The notes under the pieces were generated by a model. That model was not told the origin of the DNA. It saw nothing but the letters and a program-made list of their open reading frames with translations, and searched no databases. The position numbers and the translations under genes are program-made. A stretch of 61,719 nucleotides of DNA, taken from contig PLBK01000037.1 of assembly GCA_003134505.1 (NCBI GenBank), forward strand, positions 89,534 to 151,252, in the 5' to 3' direction. Origin of the DNA: Actinomycetota bacterium (GTDB lineage Bacteria; Actinomycetota; Thermoleophilia; Gaiellales; Gaiellaceae). Positions 25,878 to 34,840 of this stretch are shown here, piece by piece (positions within the stretch are counted from its first letter, which is position 1; each line of letters opens with the position of its first letter).

Positions 25878-27817
25878 CGCAGCGCAGCGGCGATGCGATC
25901 GGCCAGCGAGGCGCCGTCGAGCCCGTGGAAGCGCAGTGCCTCGGGCGGCGTGCCGCAGGCGGGCCAGCCCTCGACGCCGTAGACCGTGACCGGGCGCTGG
26001 AGCTCTCGCCGGAGCGCGTCGCCCAGGGCGCCGACTGGCGCATGATCCTCGACCACGAACAGGTGCTCGAACGGGGCGATCGTCTCCGCCAGCCAAGTCG
26101 CGTCGAACCGGTTCAGCCACGGCATGTCCACGACGGCCAACCGCACGCCGCGCGCCCGCAGCAGCTCGGCCGCGGTCAGCGTCTCGTGGAGCATCACCGG
26201 CCCGTACGAGAGCGCCACGGCACCGGTGCCCGCGACGAGCACCGTTCCCCGCCCCACCGCGAGCCGGTAGTCCGCGGGCAGCTCGATCCGTCGCGGCGAG
26301 GGCCCGATCGCGAGCCGGATCGCGACGCTGTCGGCCGCGTCAGCGACGGCCCACTCGACGACGGCACGGGTCTCCTCGGCATTGGACGGGTGCACGACGG
26401 TCACGTTCGGAAGCGCGGCGAACAGCGACGCGTCGCGCAGGCTCTGGTGCGACTTGCCCGGGCCGGCCGGGATCAGGCCCGCGTAGTGGCACGCGTAGAC
26501 GATCCGCGCGTCCTCGCTCGCCGCGTTGTAGATCTGCTCGTTCGCCCGCGAGGCGAGGAAGGATGCGAACGAGTTGACGACGGGCAGCAGACCCAGCCGC
26601 GCCAGCCCGGCCGCCATCGAGACCATGTCCTGCTCGGCGATGCCGACCTCGATGAACCGATCGGGATAGCGGAGTTCGAATCCACGGATCCGACAGTCCG
26701 AGGCGAGGTCGGCGTCGAGCACGACCAGCTCCGGATGCCGCTCGGCGAGGTCGAGCAGCGCCTCGCCGTACGCCTCGGCCACGTACTCGCGGGTCACCTT
26801 CGGCGCGGCTCGCGGAGCACCGGCACCGCTCGCCGGCTCGCCCTCGAGGCTCCCGGCGGGCTCCTCCTCGAGCGGCGGCACCGGCTCCAGCGCGAGCTCT
26901 CCCAGCTCGTGCGCGGCGAAGCGCTCGCCGATCCGTCCTGTCAGCTCCGCGAAGGCGCGCCCGAACGCCTCGTCGTCGGGCGCGCCGGCGTGCCAGCGAT
27001 AGGTTCCGCCGCCCTCCTCGAGCGCAAATGGGTGCTCCATGAACGAGACGCCCTTGCCCTTGATCGTGTTCGCCACCAGGATCTTCGGCCGCTCGGGCTC
27101 GGCGCGGAAGTCCTCGAGCACCTCGCGCAGGTCGACGTGGTCGTGGCCGTTGCAGACGTCGACGTACCAGCCGAAGCGCCGCAGCTTCTCCTCGAGGTTG
27201 CCGAGCCCGAGGATCTCCTCGGTGCGCTTGTCCGACTGGAGCTCGTTCCGGTCGACGATCACGATCAGGTTGCCGATCTCCTGGTGCGCCCCGGCCTGCA
27301 GCGCCTCCCAGTTCTGGCCCTCTTGCAGCTCGCCGTCGCCGGTCATCACGACGACGCGACCGCCGCGGCCGAGGAAGCGCTTCCCCCAGGCCATGCCCCG
27401 ACCCTTGGAGATGCCCATGCCGAGCGAGCCGGAGTTGGCCTCGATCCCGGGCACGCGGATGTCCGGGTGCCCGTCCAGCCCACCCAGCCGCCGCAGCTCG
27501 AGCAGCCGCTCGGTCGGGATCACGCCGAACGAGTGGAGCACCGCGTAGAGGCCGGGCACGTCGTGGCCCTTGGACGAGAAGTAGACGTCGCGGTCCGGGT
27601 GGTCCCAGCCGAGCTGCGCCGTCGTCAGCTCCTCCTCGAACAGGTGGACGACGATGTCCATGGCGCTGAAGCTCGAGCCGAGATGGCCCGAGCCGGCCCG
27701 CTTGACCGCCGTCAGCGTGTTCGTGCGCGCCATGTCCGCGAGCAGCCCGAGCCGCTCGTCGCGGGGCACGTCGGCGAGGCGGACGCGCTCGAACTCGCTC
27801 CTCGGGATCAGCTCCAC
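25874..27817 (-). CDS. Transketolase-like protein, both halves in one chain
   Basis: 647 residues. Residues 1-300 are the TPP-binding half: HLGSSFSAMDIVVHLFEEEL, SKGHDVPGLYAVL, GSLGMGISKGRGMAWG, and the TPP motif GDGELQEGQNWEALQAGAHQEIGNLIVIVDRNE. A Pro/Glu/Ala linker of about 35 residues follows, then the pyrimidine and C-terminal domains (RFIEVGIAEQDMVSMAAGLARLG, with the catalytic Glu). Glycan-locus transketolases are often two separate genes; here they are fused. It would move a two-carbon ketol unit between sugars. The GTG overlaps the upstream stop by 10 bp. Confidence 0.93.
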   Translation of the reverse strand: MELIPRSEFERVRLADVPRDERLGLLADMARTNTLTAVKRAGSGHLGSSFSAMDIVVHLFEEELTTAQLGWDHPDRDVYFSSKGHDVPGLYAVLHSFGVIPTERLLELRRLGGLDGHPDIRVPGIEANSGSLGMGISKGRGMAWGKRFLGRGGRVVVMTGDGELQEGQNWEALQAGAHQEIGNLIVIVDRNELQSDKRTEEILGLGNLEEKLRRFGWYVDVCNGHDHVDLREVLEDFRAEPERPKILVANTIKGKGVSFMEHPFALEEGGGTYRWHAGAPDDEAFGRAFAELTGRIGERFAAHELGELALEPVPPLEEEPAGSLEGEPASGAGAPRAAPKVTREYVAEAYGEALLDLAERHPELVVLDADLASDCRIRGFELRYPDRFIEVGIAEQDMVSMAAGLARLGLLPVVNSFASFLASRANEQIYNAASEDARIVYACHYAGLIPAGPGKSHQSLRDASLFAALPNVTVVHPSNAEETRAVVEWAVADAADSVAIRLAIGPSPRRIELPADYRLAVGRGTVLVAGTGAVALSYGPVMLHETLTAAELLRARGVRLAVVDMPWLNRFDATWLAETIAPFEHLFVVEDHAPVGALGDALRRELQRPVTVYGVEGWPACGTPPEALRFHGLDGASLADRIAAALR

Positions 27818-28536
27818 GGCTCGACCTCGATCCGGGGCAGCGCGGTCCCGCTCCGCGCCAACTCCTCCGCCCGGGCCCAGTCGTCCTCGTAGTCGATGCT
27901 GAAGCCCTCGTCGCCCTCCATGAACAGCGGCAGCCTGACCGTCCCGCCGATCGTGCCGGCGTCGATCACGCGCGTCCACGCGACCTCGAGCGCACTCGTC
28001 TGCACGTAGACGGTCGGGAGCGCCCGGAACTGGGTGTCGTGCCACGGCACGTCGAGTGAGGACTGGTCGAGCAGCGGGCGCATCCTCTCGTGCTCGACGA
28101 TCCACATCTTCCCCGGGTGCTGCCTGACCTCCTCGACGGCCCGGATCGAGTCGGCGTCCGGCGCCTGCAGAAGCTCGTCGAGCGCGCGGCGGATGGTCTC
28201 GGGCCGTCGGAACGGGCTCGTCGGGCGGACGATCGCAAACAGGTCGTAGCGCTCGGGGAGCCGCCGGATCGTGTCGGTGATCCAGTCCACGTCGGGCGAT
28301 GTCGGCGTCGCGAGCTCGGCCGGCCGCAGGAACGGCACCTCGGCGCCGTACCAGCGCGCGATCTCGGCGACCTCAGCCGAGTCCGTCGAGCAGATCACGC
28401 GGTCGGCGACCCCGGACTGCCGAGCGGCCGCGATCGCGTAGGCGAGCAACGGATGGCCGGCGAGCGGGCGGATGTTCTTGCCCGGCACGCGCTCGGAGCC
28501 CGCGCGGGCCGGAACGAAGGCTACGAGGCTCGGCAT
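27808..28536 (-). CDS. CMP-sugar synthetase (NeuA/KdsB-like cytidylyltransferase)
   Basis: 242 residues. VAFVPARAGSERVPGKNIRPLAGHPLLAYAI is the nucleotide-binding loop of acylneuraminate cytidylyltransferases, with the R-x-GS-x-R/G-K motif. VICSTDSAEVAEIARWYGAEVPFLRP and LFAIVRPTSPFRRPETIRRALDEL follow, as does the EGFSIDYEDDW metal-binding tail with the conserved D-x-E/D-D-W. It should activate a 2-keto-3-deoxy sugar acid as its CMP ester. It sits between the aldehyde dehydrogenase (4-bp gap) and transketolase (10-bp overlap). Confidence 0.93.
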   Translation of the reverse strand: MPSLVAFVPARAGSERVPGKNIRPLAGHPLLAYAIAAARQSGVADRVICSTDSAEVAEIARWYGAEVPFLRPAELATPTSPDVDWITDTIRRLPERYDLFAIVRPTSPFRRPETIRRALDELLQAPDADSIRAVEEVRQHPGKMWIVEHERMRPLLDQSSLDVPWHDTQFRALPTVYVQTSALEVAWTRVIDAGTIGGTVRLPLFMEGDEGFSIDYEDDWARAEELARSGTALPRIEVEPWS

Positions 28537-28540
28537 CGCG

Positions 28541-29965
28541 TCAGATCCTGGCCGGATCGGTGATCACGTTGACGTACTTCCACTCCGAGTAGACGTCGAG
28601 CGCCTCGACGCCCGCCTCGCGCCAACCGGTGCCGGACTGCTTGACGCCGCCGAACCCCATGTGCGGCTCGGAGCCGTGCGTGCCGCCGTTGACGACGACC
28701 ACACCCGCCTGCGCCTGGTCGGCGAAGCGCATCGCCCGGTGGACGCTGGCCGTGTGGATCGCCGCCGTCAGCCCGTACGGCGAGTCGTTGACGAGCGCAA
28801 GCGCCTCGTCGAAGTCCCGCACGCGGTAGAGGATCGTGACCGGCCCGAACAGCTCCGTGCTGGACACGTCCGCATCCGGCGCGACACCTTCGAGCACCGT
28901 CGCCGCGAGCCACCAGCCGGGCCGGTCGAGGCGGTCGCCGCCGCAGAGCACGCGCCCTCCTCCGGCCTCCGCCGCGCGCACTGCGTCGAGCAGCCGCTCG
29001 AGCGCGGCCTCGGCGATCACGGGCCCGGCCTCGTACCGCTCGGCCTCGGAGACGAAGCGCCCGAGGAACTCGTCGTAGACCGAGTCGAAGACGACGATCC
29101 GGCTGGCCGAGGCGCAGCGCTGGCCCGCGTTCGAGAACGCCGAGGCGAGCGACGAGCGCACGGCGCCGCCGAGATCGGCGTCATCGCAGACGACGAGCGC
29201 GTTCTTGCCGCCCAGCTCGAGGCACACCTTCGCGAGCCGCCGCCCCGCGGTCTCGTTGATCCACCGCCCGGTGGTCGCGGAGCCCGTGAAGCTGAGGAGA
29301 TCGACGCCGGGATGCTCGACGAGCGCCGCCCCGGCCTCCGGGCCGAGCCCCTGGACGACGTTCACGACCCCGGCGGGGACCCCGACCTTGCAACAGACTG
29401 TTGCAAGGAGGTGCGCGGATGCCGGCGTGTGCTCCGACGGCTTGAGCACGCAGGCGTTGCCGCACAGGATCGCCGGGAAGACCTTCCAGGCCACGTTCGC
29501 AAGCGGCGTGTTGAACGAGGTCACGAGGGCGGCGACGCCCACCGGTTGTCGCACAGCCGTCACCGTCCGGTGCGCCATCGACGCCGTCGTCGTCCGTCCG
29601 TAGTAGCGCCGCCCCTCGCCGGCGACGAAGAAGCCCATCTCGATCGCCGCGTCCGTCTCGCCGCGCGCGAGCTCGAGCGACTTGCCCGTCTCGGCCGCGA
29701 CGACCTCGGACAGCTCCTCGCGCCGCTCGCGCAACGCCAGCGCCAGCTCGCGGACGAGCTCACCGCGCGCGACGACCGTCCGCTCCGCCCACGCCGGCTG
29801 AGCCCGCCGCGCCGCGGCCACGGCCGCCGCCACGTCCGCCGCGCCCGAGCGCGCGACGCGGGTGAGCAGCGAGCCGTCCGCCGGCCGGTGCTTGTCGATC
29901 CACTCGCCGGACGCGGCCGGCACGTCGTCCCCGTCGACGTGGTTCGGGACCTGCTCCGGGATCAC
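28541..29965 (-). CDS. NAD(P)-dependent aldehyde dehydrogenase
   Basis: 474 residues, a full-length ALDH superfamily member. NAD-binding and catalytic motifs are present: TSFNTPLANVAWKVFPAILCGNACVLKPSEHTP, SFTGSATTGRWI, the catalytic Glu in CLELGGKNALVVCDDADL, and catalytic Cys in SNAGQRCASASR. ELFGPVTILYRV and the GFGGVKQSGTGWREAG tail close the domain. The GTG start overlaps the SDR stop (GTGA). Within the nonulosonate-like operon it may oxidise an aldose or aldehyde intermediate to an acid, which is not part of known Neu, Kdn, Leg or Pse routes. Confidence 0.93.
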   Translation of the reverse strand: MIPEQVPNHVDGDDVPAASGEWIDKHRPADGSLLTRVARSGAADVAAAVAAARRAQPAWAERTVVARGELVRELALALRERREELSEVVAAETGKSLELARGETDAAIEMGFFVAGEGRRYYGRTTTASMAHRTVTAVRQPVGVAALVTSFNTPLANVAWKVFPAILCGNACVLKPSEHTPASAHLLATVCCKVGVPAGVVNVVQGLGPEAGAALVEHPGVDLLSFTGSATTGRWINETAGRRLAKVCLELGGKNALVVCDDADLGGAVRSSLASAFSNAGQRCASASRIVVFDSVYDEFLGRFVSEAERYEAGPVIAEAALERLLDAVRAAEAGGGRVLCGGDRLDRPGWWLAATVLEGVAPDADVSSTELFGPVTILYRVRDFDEALALVNDSPYGLTAAIHTASVHRAMRFADQAQAGVVVVNGGTHGSEPHMGFGGVKQSGTGWREAGVEALDVYSEWKYVNVITDPARI

Positions 29966-30741
29966 CAGGCCGTCCAGCCGCCGTCGACGACCAGGTTCGC
30001 TCCGGTGACGTACGAGGACGCGTCCGAGGCGAGGAAGACGACGGCTCCAAGCGCCTCGTGCGCCTCGGCCATCCGCCCGAGCGGAACGCGCGCCGTGTAC
30101 GCCTCGAGGAACTCGGCCGGCTGGTCGTCGAACACGCCGGCCAGCGTCAGCGTGTTCACGCGCACGCCGCTCTTCGCCCAGTACGTGGCCAGATAGCGCG
30201 TCATGTTGAGGATCGCCGACTTCGACACCGAGTAGGCGACGGGCTTGAAGAACGTCTCGCCCTCCCGGCGGCGGAAGTCGTAGACGTCCTGCTGCGGCGA
30301 GAGCAGGCCATAGACCGACGAGACGTTGACGATCGACCCGCGGCCCTCACCGGCCATAGCCGCACCGATCACCTGGCAGCAAAGGAGCGTGCCCTTCACG
30401 TTCACGTCCATCACCTGGTCGAAGGACGACTCGGGATAGGTCTCGAACGGCCCGACCTCCTCGGGCGGCGCGTCCGGCGGCGAGTCGAGCGCTGCGTTGT
30501 TCACGAGCAGGTGCGGGACGCCCCAGTCCGCGATCAGCCGCTCCGTCGCCGCCTCGATCGACGCGCGGTCGGTGACGTCGACGCGGAAACGGCCGGGCTC
30601 ACCCTCGACGGCGGCGATGTCGAAGATCGCCACCTTCATGCCGCGCTCCGCAAGGCCCTGCACGTAGACCGAGCCGAGCTGTCCGAGGCCGCCGGTCACG
30701 ACCGCGACCCGGCCCGAGAGGTCGAACAGCGGGTCGCTCAC
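29962..30741 (-). CDS. Short-chain dehydrogenase/reductase
   Basis: 259 residues, classical SDR. GRVAVVTGGLGQLGSVYVQGLAERG is the Rossmann TGxxxGxG motif, LLVNNAALD replaces NNAG, and the catalytic Ser-Tyr-Lys are in IVNVSSVYG and AYSVSKSAILNMTRYLA. The end GANLVVDGGWTAW is typical. The GTG at 30741 overlaps the HAD stop as GTGA, and its own stop overlaps the aldehyde dehydrogenase start. It would oxidise a hydroxyl or reduce a ketone on a sugar intermediate. Confidence 0.94.
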   Translation of the reverse strand: MSDPLFDLSGRVAVVTGGLGQLGSVYVQGLAERGMKVAIFDIAAVEGEPGRFRVDVTDRASIEAATERLIADWGVPHLLVNNAALDSPPDAPPEEVGPFETYPESSFDQVMDVNVKGTLLCCQVIGAAMAGEGRGSIVNVSSVYGLLSPQQDVYDFRRREGETFFKPVAYSVSKSAILNMTRYLATYWAKSGVRVNTLTLAGVFDDQPAEFLEAYTARVPLGRMAEAHEALGAVVFLASDASSYVTGANLVVDGGWTAW

Positions 30742-31226
30742 CTTTGCGCCGCCCAGACAGCGTCGCAGAACTCGCGCACGCAGCCCTCGCCGCCGCGGCG
30801 CTCGAGCGTCCAGCGCGCGAGCCCGGCCACCTCCGGCCACGCGTCGGCCGGCACGACGGCCAGCCCCACTGCCTCGAGGCACGCCGCGTCGTTGATGTCG
30901 TTGCCGAGGAAGGCTGTCTCCTCGAGCGAGACGCCGCGGCGCTCCGCCTCCTCGCGCAGCGCGGCCAGCTTGTCGGCGAGCCCGTGCCGGCACTCGACCT
31001 CGAGCTTCCGCGCCCGCACGGCGACGATCGGCACCGCCTCGGTGGTCAGGATCACGGACTCGACGCCGACCTCTCGCAACCGGTGCAATCCGAACCCGTC
31101 CGCGCGACAGCAGCGCACGGCTTCCTCGCCGCGCTCGTTCACCCAGACGTGGTTGTCCGTGAACACGCCGTCGAAGTCGAAGACCGCGAGCCGGACCCCT
31201 GAGAGCAGCGGGTCGAGCTCGTTCAA
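30738..31226 (-). CDS. KdsC-type HAD phosphatase
   Basis: 162 residues, a capless C0-type HAD hydrolase like KdsC, which removes phosphate from Kdo-8-P. VRLAVFDFDGVFTDNHVWVNERGEEAVRCCRADGFGL carries the nucleophile and acid Asp (FDFDGVFTDN), then ILTTEAVPIVAVRARKLEVE (Thr motif) and FLGNDINDAACLEAVGLAVVP (GND motif). The start is a TTG that overlaps the synthase stop as TTGA. It should dephosphorylate the sugar acid phosphate made by the upstream synthase, which implies a phosphorylated aldose substrate. Confidence 0.94.
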   Translation of the reverse strand: MNELDPLLSGVRLAVFDFDGVFTDNHVWVNERGEEAVRCCRADGFGLHRLREVGVESVILTTEAVPIVAVRARKLEVECRHGLADKLAALREEAERRGVSLEETAFLGNDINDAACLEAVGLAVVPADAWPEVAGLARWTLERRGGEGCVREFCDAVWAAQR

Positions 31227-32317
31227 CGCTCTGCGGCGCCGCCGGGCGCCGCCAGAGGCTCCTCGACCGGGTCCAGGTCCTCGAAGGTCACGCTCTCCTC
31301 GAACGCGAGCGCGCGCTGCAGCCGGCGCCCCAGCAGCCGCTCGAGCTCGTAGGGCGGCAGCCCTCCGTCGGCGGGCGACTTCGAATCGAGATCGCCGGGC
31401 GCAAGCACATGACCGGCGGGCAGCTCGCGGGCGGCCACCAGCTGCTTGCCCATCTTCCGGATCGGGGCTTCCTCACACGGCAGCGGCCGCTTGATCCCGT
31501 CGCCCAGCGCGGCCGGCGCGCGGTGCAGGTCGCGCACGAGCCTGCGCATCCCGTCGGGCATCAGCGAGAAGGCGTGGTCGGTGCCCTTCCAGGCGTGGTT
31601 GAGCGTGAAGTGCTTCTCGACCACACGCGCGCCGAGCATGTAGCCGAGCAGCGACATCGTGTAGCCGTTCTGGTGATCGGAGAGCCCGATCACGAGCTCG
31701 GGGAACCGCTCGCGCAGCGTCGTGATCACGCGCAGGTTGAGATCCTCGGCCTCGGCCGGGTAGGCCGCCGTGCACTGCATCAGGCAGAGCTGGCGGTTGA
31801 TCGGCAGGACCGCGTCGACCGCCCGCTCGACGTCCTCGAGCGTCCCGCCGCCCGTCGACAGGAAGATCGGCTTGCCGTACGAGGCGACCTGCCGCAGGAG
31901 CGGCGTGTTGACGAGGTCGGCCGAGGCGATCTTGAACGCCGGCACGCCGAGCTCGGCCAGGAGGTCCGCGCTCGGCAGGTCGAAGGTCGTGCCGAAGAGC
32001 GTGATCCCGATCTCGCGCGAGACCTGCATCAGCTCGAACCAGTCCTTGTCGGAGAGCTCGAGCGCCTCGCGGTGCTCGCCGTAGGTCGCGCCGAAGCTGT
32101 TCTCGTAGTCGTAGGGCTGGTCGTACATGGCCCGGGTGAACAGCGTCCGGTTGTCGCGCTTCTGGAGCTTGACGGCGTCCGCCCCAGCCCCCTTGGCGGC
32201 GCTCAGGAGCTCGATCGCCTTCTCCAGCGACCCCTGGTGGTTGTGACCGACCTCGGCGATGACGTAGCAGTCGCCGTCCTCCGAGATCCGCCTGCCGTCG
32301 ACTACGAGCTCTCTCAT
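31223..32317 (-). CDS. NeuB-family 2-keto-3-deoxy sugar acid synthase
   Basis: 364 residues. The N-terminal TIM barrel condenses an aldose with phosphoenolpyruvate: YVIAEVGHNHQGSLEKAIELLSAAKGAGADAVKLQKR, FKIASADLVNTPLLRQVASYGKPIFLSTGGGT, CTAAYPAEAEDLNLRVI, GLSDHQNGYTMSLLGYMLGARVVEKHFTLNHAWKGTDHAFSL. A C-terminal SAF/antifreeze-like domain (about 290-350) is present, as in NeuB, PseI and LegI. The ATG at 32317 has a GGAGG site 6 bp upstream. It is the first gene of the precursor block. The DUF-typical Asn and His of sialic acid synthases are present; the exact aldose cannot be read. Confidence 0.95.
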   Translation of the reverse strand: MRELVVDGRRISEDGDCYVIAEVGHNHQGSLEKAIELLSAAKGAGADAVKLQKRDNRTLFTRAMYDQPYDYENSFGATYGEHREALELSDKDWFELMQVSREIGITLFGTTFDLPSADLLAELGVPAFKIASADLVNTPLLRQVASYGKPIFLSTGGGTLEDVERAVDAVLPINRQLCLMQCTAAYPAEAEDLNLRVITTLRERFPELVIGLSDHQNGYTMSLLGYMLGARVVEKHFTLNHAWKGTDHAFSLMPDGMRRLVRDLHRAPAALGDGIKRPLPCEEAPIRKMGKQLVAARELPAGHVLAPGDLDSKSPADGGLPPYELERLLGRRLQRALAFEESVTFEDLDPVEEPLAAPGGAAER

Positions 32318-32374
32318 GCCGTCCTCCTTCGCCGCCTCGCCTGGCGATGGTACCGGCCCGTTGTTAGACGCTCG

Positions 32375-33469
32375 TTAGTGGCGCTCCCACAAGACGACGT
32401 GCTGCTGCGTATGACCGTTCACGAGGACGTAGCCGTAGCCGGCGATCTCGCCCCCGTCGTTGATCGCGGCCGCGTACGTGTACGGCGCGCCTGAGCCAGC
32501 CTTGAGGGTCGGCAGCGCAACCATCTTCTGACCTTTCTGCCAGACGAACGGGAGCGGCCGGCCGATCGACAGCAGGCTCCAGCCGATCACCTGCCCGCGG
32601 CTATTCATCGTGCTCGCAAACGTCGCGCGGTGACGGCCGAAGTGCGGGAGCAACGTGAGCTTGCCGCGCTCCCAGAGGTAGGCGTCGTTGTGCTTGTCGC
32701 TTCCGAACCCGGCCCCGAGCAGGATCTGGCCGCGGTCGTCGATCGCCAGGCCGTCACCCAGACCACCGCCGAAGTACACGAACTTCCCGTTCTGCCAGAG
32801 AAAGGCGCCGTCTGCGCCGGAGGCAACGACCTGGCCCGCGTCGTTGACCGCGATGCTCTCCGAGTTGAGGTTGAACGGGCCGAGGTCGATCGTCTTTCCG
32901 CTCTGCCACAGAAACGCCTCCCCGGCGTGTGGATCCGCACCGGTGCCCACTCCCACAACCTCGCCACGAGCGTTGATCGCGGAAGGCTCGCCGAGCACGC
33001 CCAGTTCGATCGCCTTGACGCCCTGCCAGAGAACCACGTGGCCGCCGTCCCTTCTCCAGACGACCCCCGCGACCTGGCCGTGGTCGTTGATTGCCTCGGC
33101 GCTCGATCGACTGCCGCTCGGCCCGAGCCACGTGATCCTCCCGTGCTGCCAGAGGAAGGCTCGCTTCGGTCCTCTCCCCACCACCTGACCGCGGCTGTTG
33201 AGGGCAGTAGGCACGACGCCCTGACCGAGCCCGACCATCTTCCCGCCCTGCCAGAGGAAGCCGCTCTGGACGACACCTCGATTGCACGAACCGACTATCT
33301 GGCCGCCGTCGTTCATGGCCACGGGGAGGCACTCCGTGTAGCCCGGCAGTGTGCCGAGGTCGTCGAGCACCCATCGGGCCGACGAGGACGACCCGAACGC
33401 CAGCACGAGGCCTGCTGCGATCCCACCGGCGACCAGCGTCGCGACCGCGGCCACGACGGCCCGGCTCAT
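32375..33469 (-). CDS. Exported HAF-repeat beta-propeller-like protein
   Basis: 364 residues. Residues 4-25 are one hydrophobic helix serving as signal or anchor. The rest is made of about eight repeats of 40-45 residues of the HAF type: A-x-x-INDRGQVVG followed by FLW-Q-GKxxxLG. These should form a beta-propeller outside the cell. No catalytic motif is seen. The ATG is coupled (ATGA) to the O-antigen ligase upstream, so it was probably recruited to act with the polymer; a lectin-like or scaffolding role is inference. The 57 bp to the NeuB-like gene downstream leave room for a promoter, or the operon may continue. Confidence 0.82.
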   Translation of the reverse strand: MSRAVVAAVATLVAGGIAAGLVLAFGSSSSARWVLDDLGTLPGYTECLPVAMNDGGQIVGSCNRGVVQSGFLWQGGKMVGLGQGVVPTALNSRGQVVGRGPKRAFLWQHGRITWLGPSGSRSSAEAINDHGQVAGVVWRRDGGHVVLWQGVKAIELGVLGEPSAINARGEVVGVGTGADPHAGEAFLWQSGKTIDLGPFNLNSESIAVNDAGQVVASGADGAFLWQNGKFVYFGGGLGDGLAIDDRGQILLGAGFGSDKHNDAYLWERGKLTLLPHFGRHRATFASTMNSRGQVIGWSLLSIGRPLPFVWQKGQKMVALPTLKAGSGAPYTYAAAINDGGEIAGYGYVLVNGHTQQHVVLWERH

Positions 33470-34836
33470 GCCGGAGCGAGAGCAGGTTGCGGACTGAGCG
33501 ACGAGGGCTCGGCCGCCGCCTCCAGCCGGGGCCCGAACACGATCGGCAGGGCGAGGAGCAGCGTGACGAACACGTAGAAGTAGTAGAAGGACATGGTCAG
33601 ATAGAAGATGTTCGAGAACAGCGTCCCGAGCAGCGCCGCGGTCATCCCCCACGCGAGCGGCGTGACGCGCGCGGCCGCGGGGTCGCCGGCGGCCGCCAGC
33701 GCGCGCCCGAGCCGCCGCGCGAACGCGGCCCGCGCGAACAGGTAGAGCAGGAACCCGGCGAACACGACCGTCCCGACGAGGCCCGTCTCGACGATCAGCG
33801 CCACGTAGTACGAGTGCGGCCCCCAGTTCGCCTGGCCGGTCACCTCCTGGTAGTAGACCGCGAAGTTGTTCAGCCCGAGGCCGAACGCGGGATGCGAGTG
33901 GAGGATCGACGGGATGAAGTCGTAGACGCTGAAGTGCGCCGACGCCGAGCCGCCGCCGGTCTCGAACCGCGAGCCGATGACCTTGATGAAGTACGCGGGG
34001 CTGGTCGCGATCAGGGCGACGAAGCCGGCGGCGACAACCGCGACCGGCACGAGCACCTGGCGCGAGATGAAGCGGCGCCGGTACGGGAGCGCCAGCAGCG
34101 CGACGCCGAGGATCAGCCCGCCGATCCCGCTCCGCGACAGGGTCAGCACCTCGACGATGAGCAGGAACGCTAGCGTCAGCCCGAGCCTGACCTTCCACGG
34201 GTGCTTGCGCTCCAGCCGCAGGTAGACCGGAGTCAGGATCAGGAGCGGCAGGATCAGCATGATCCCGAGGTGGTTCGGATCGCCCGTCAGTGCGTTGGGG
34301 CGGTAGATGAACCCGGTCTGCTGGAAGATCCCGTAGACGTTGATCGAGGTGGCGCCTCCGGTGAGCGGGCTGATCACGTCGCCGTCGAGATTCGTGCCGG
34401 AGCGGGCGGCCAGCAACTGCAGGACTCCGTAAGCCGCATTCAGGACCATGCCCGCGGTGAAGAACCCGATCGTCCGCAGGTAGAAGCTCGCGGAGCGACG
34501 CGACAGGAAGACGACGCCGAGCAGCAGGAACAGGAAGTGGATCCCGAACTTGATGAAGCCCTTCCAGTACTGCTGCACGGCCTGGCCCGACTCGAGCGTG
34601 AAGTAGCCGGCCAGGTAGACGAGCAGGAACAGCGCGAGGAAGCAGCCCACGACGGCCGCCGTCTTCACGAACGTGCGGTCGCGGCGGGACAGCTCCTGCA
34701 GCGCGAACGAGGCGATGAAGCCGATTGCCAGGATGTCCGCGATCTCGATGTTCCCGGCGACGTTCCAGTTCAGCTTCTCGAACGTGGCGCAGAACACCGT
34801 GGCCAGGAAGAAGAAGCGGACGGGCCGGATCGTCAT
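33466..34836 (-). CDS. O-antigen ligase/polymerase family membrane protein
   Basis: 456 residues with about 12 membrane helices and a large periplasmic loop near residues 290-345 containing FIPSILHSHPAFGLGLNNFAVYYQEVTGQANWGPHSYYVALIVETGLVG. The HS-H-x-x-GLGLNNF and PHSYYVALIVETGL pattern is the Wzy_C (O-antigen ligase) signature, with the conserved His. It either polymerises repeat units or joins the glycan to its carrier outside the membrane. A 4-bp gap separates it from the GT4 gene upstream. Ligase versus polymerase cannot be decided from sequence. Confidence 0.92.
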   Translation of the reverse strand: MTIRPVRFFFLATVFCATFEKLNWNVAGNIEIADILAIGFIASFALQELSRRDRTFVKTAAVVGCFLALFLLVYLAGYFTLESGQAVQQYWKGFIKFGIHFLFLLLGVVFLSRRSASFYLRTIGFFTAGMVLNAAYGVLQLLAARSGTNLDGDVISPLTGGATSINVYGIFQQTGFIYRPNALTGDPNHLGIMLILPLLILTPVYLRLERKHPWKVRLGLTLAFLLIVEVLTLSRSGIGGLILGVALLALPYRRRFISRQVLVPVAVVAAGFVALIATSPAYFIKVIGSRFETGGGSASAHFSVYDFIPSILHSHPAFGLGLNNFAVYYQEVTGQANWGPHSYYVALIVETGLVGTVVFAGFLLYLFARAAFARRLGRALAAAGDPAAARVTPLAWGMTAALLGTLFSNIFYLTMSFYYFYVFVTLLLALPIVFGPRLEAAAEPSSLSPQPALAPA

Positions 34837-34840
34837 GTCG

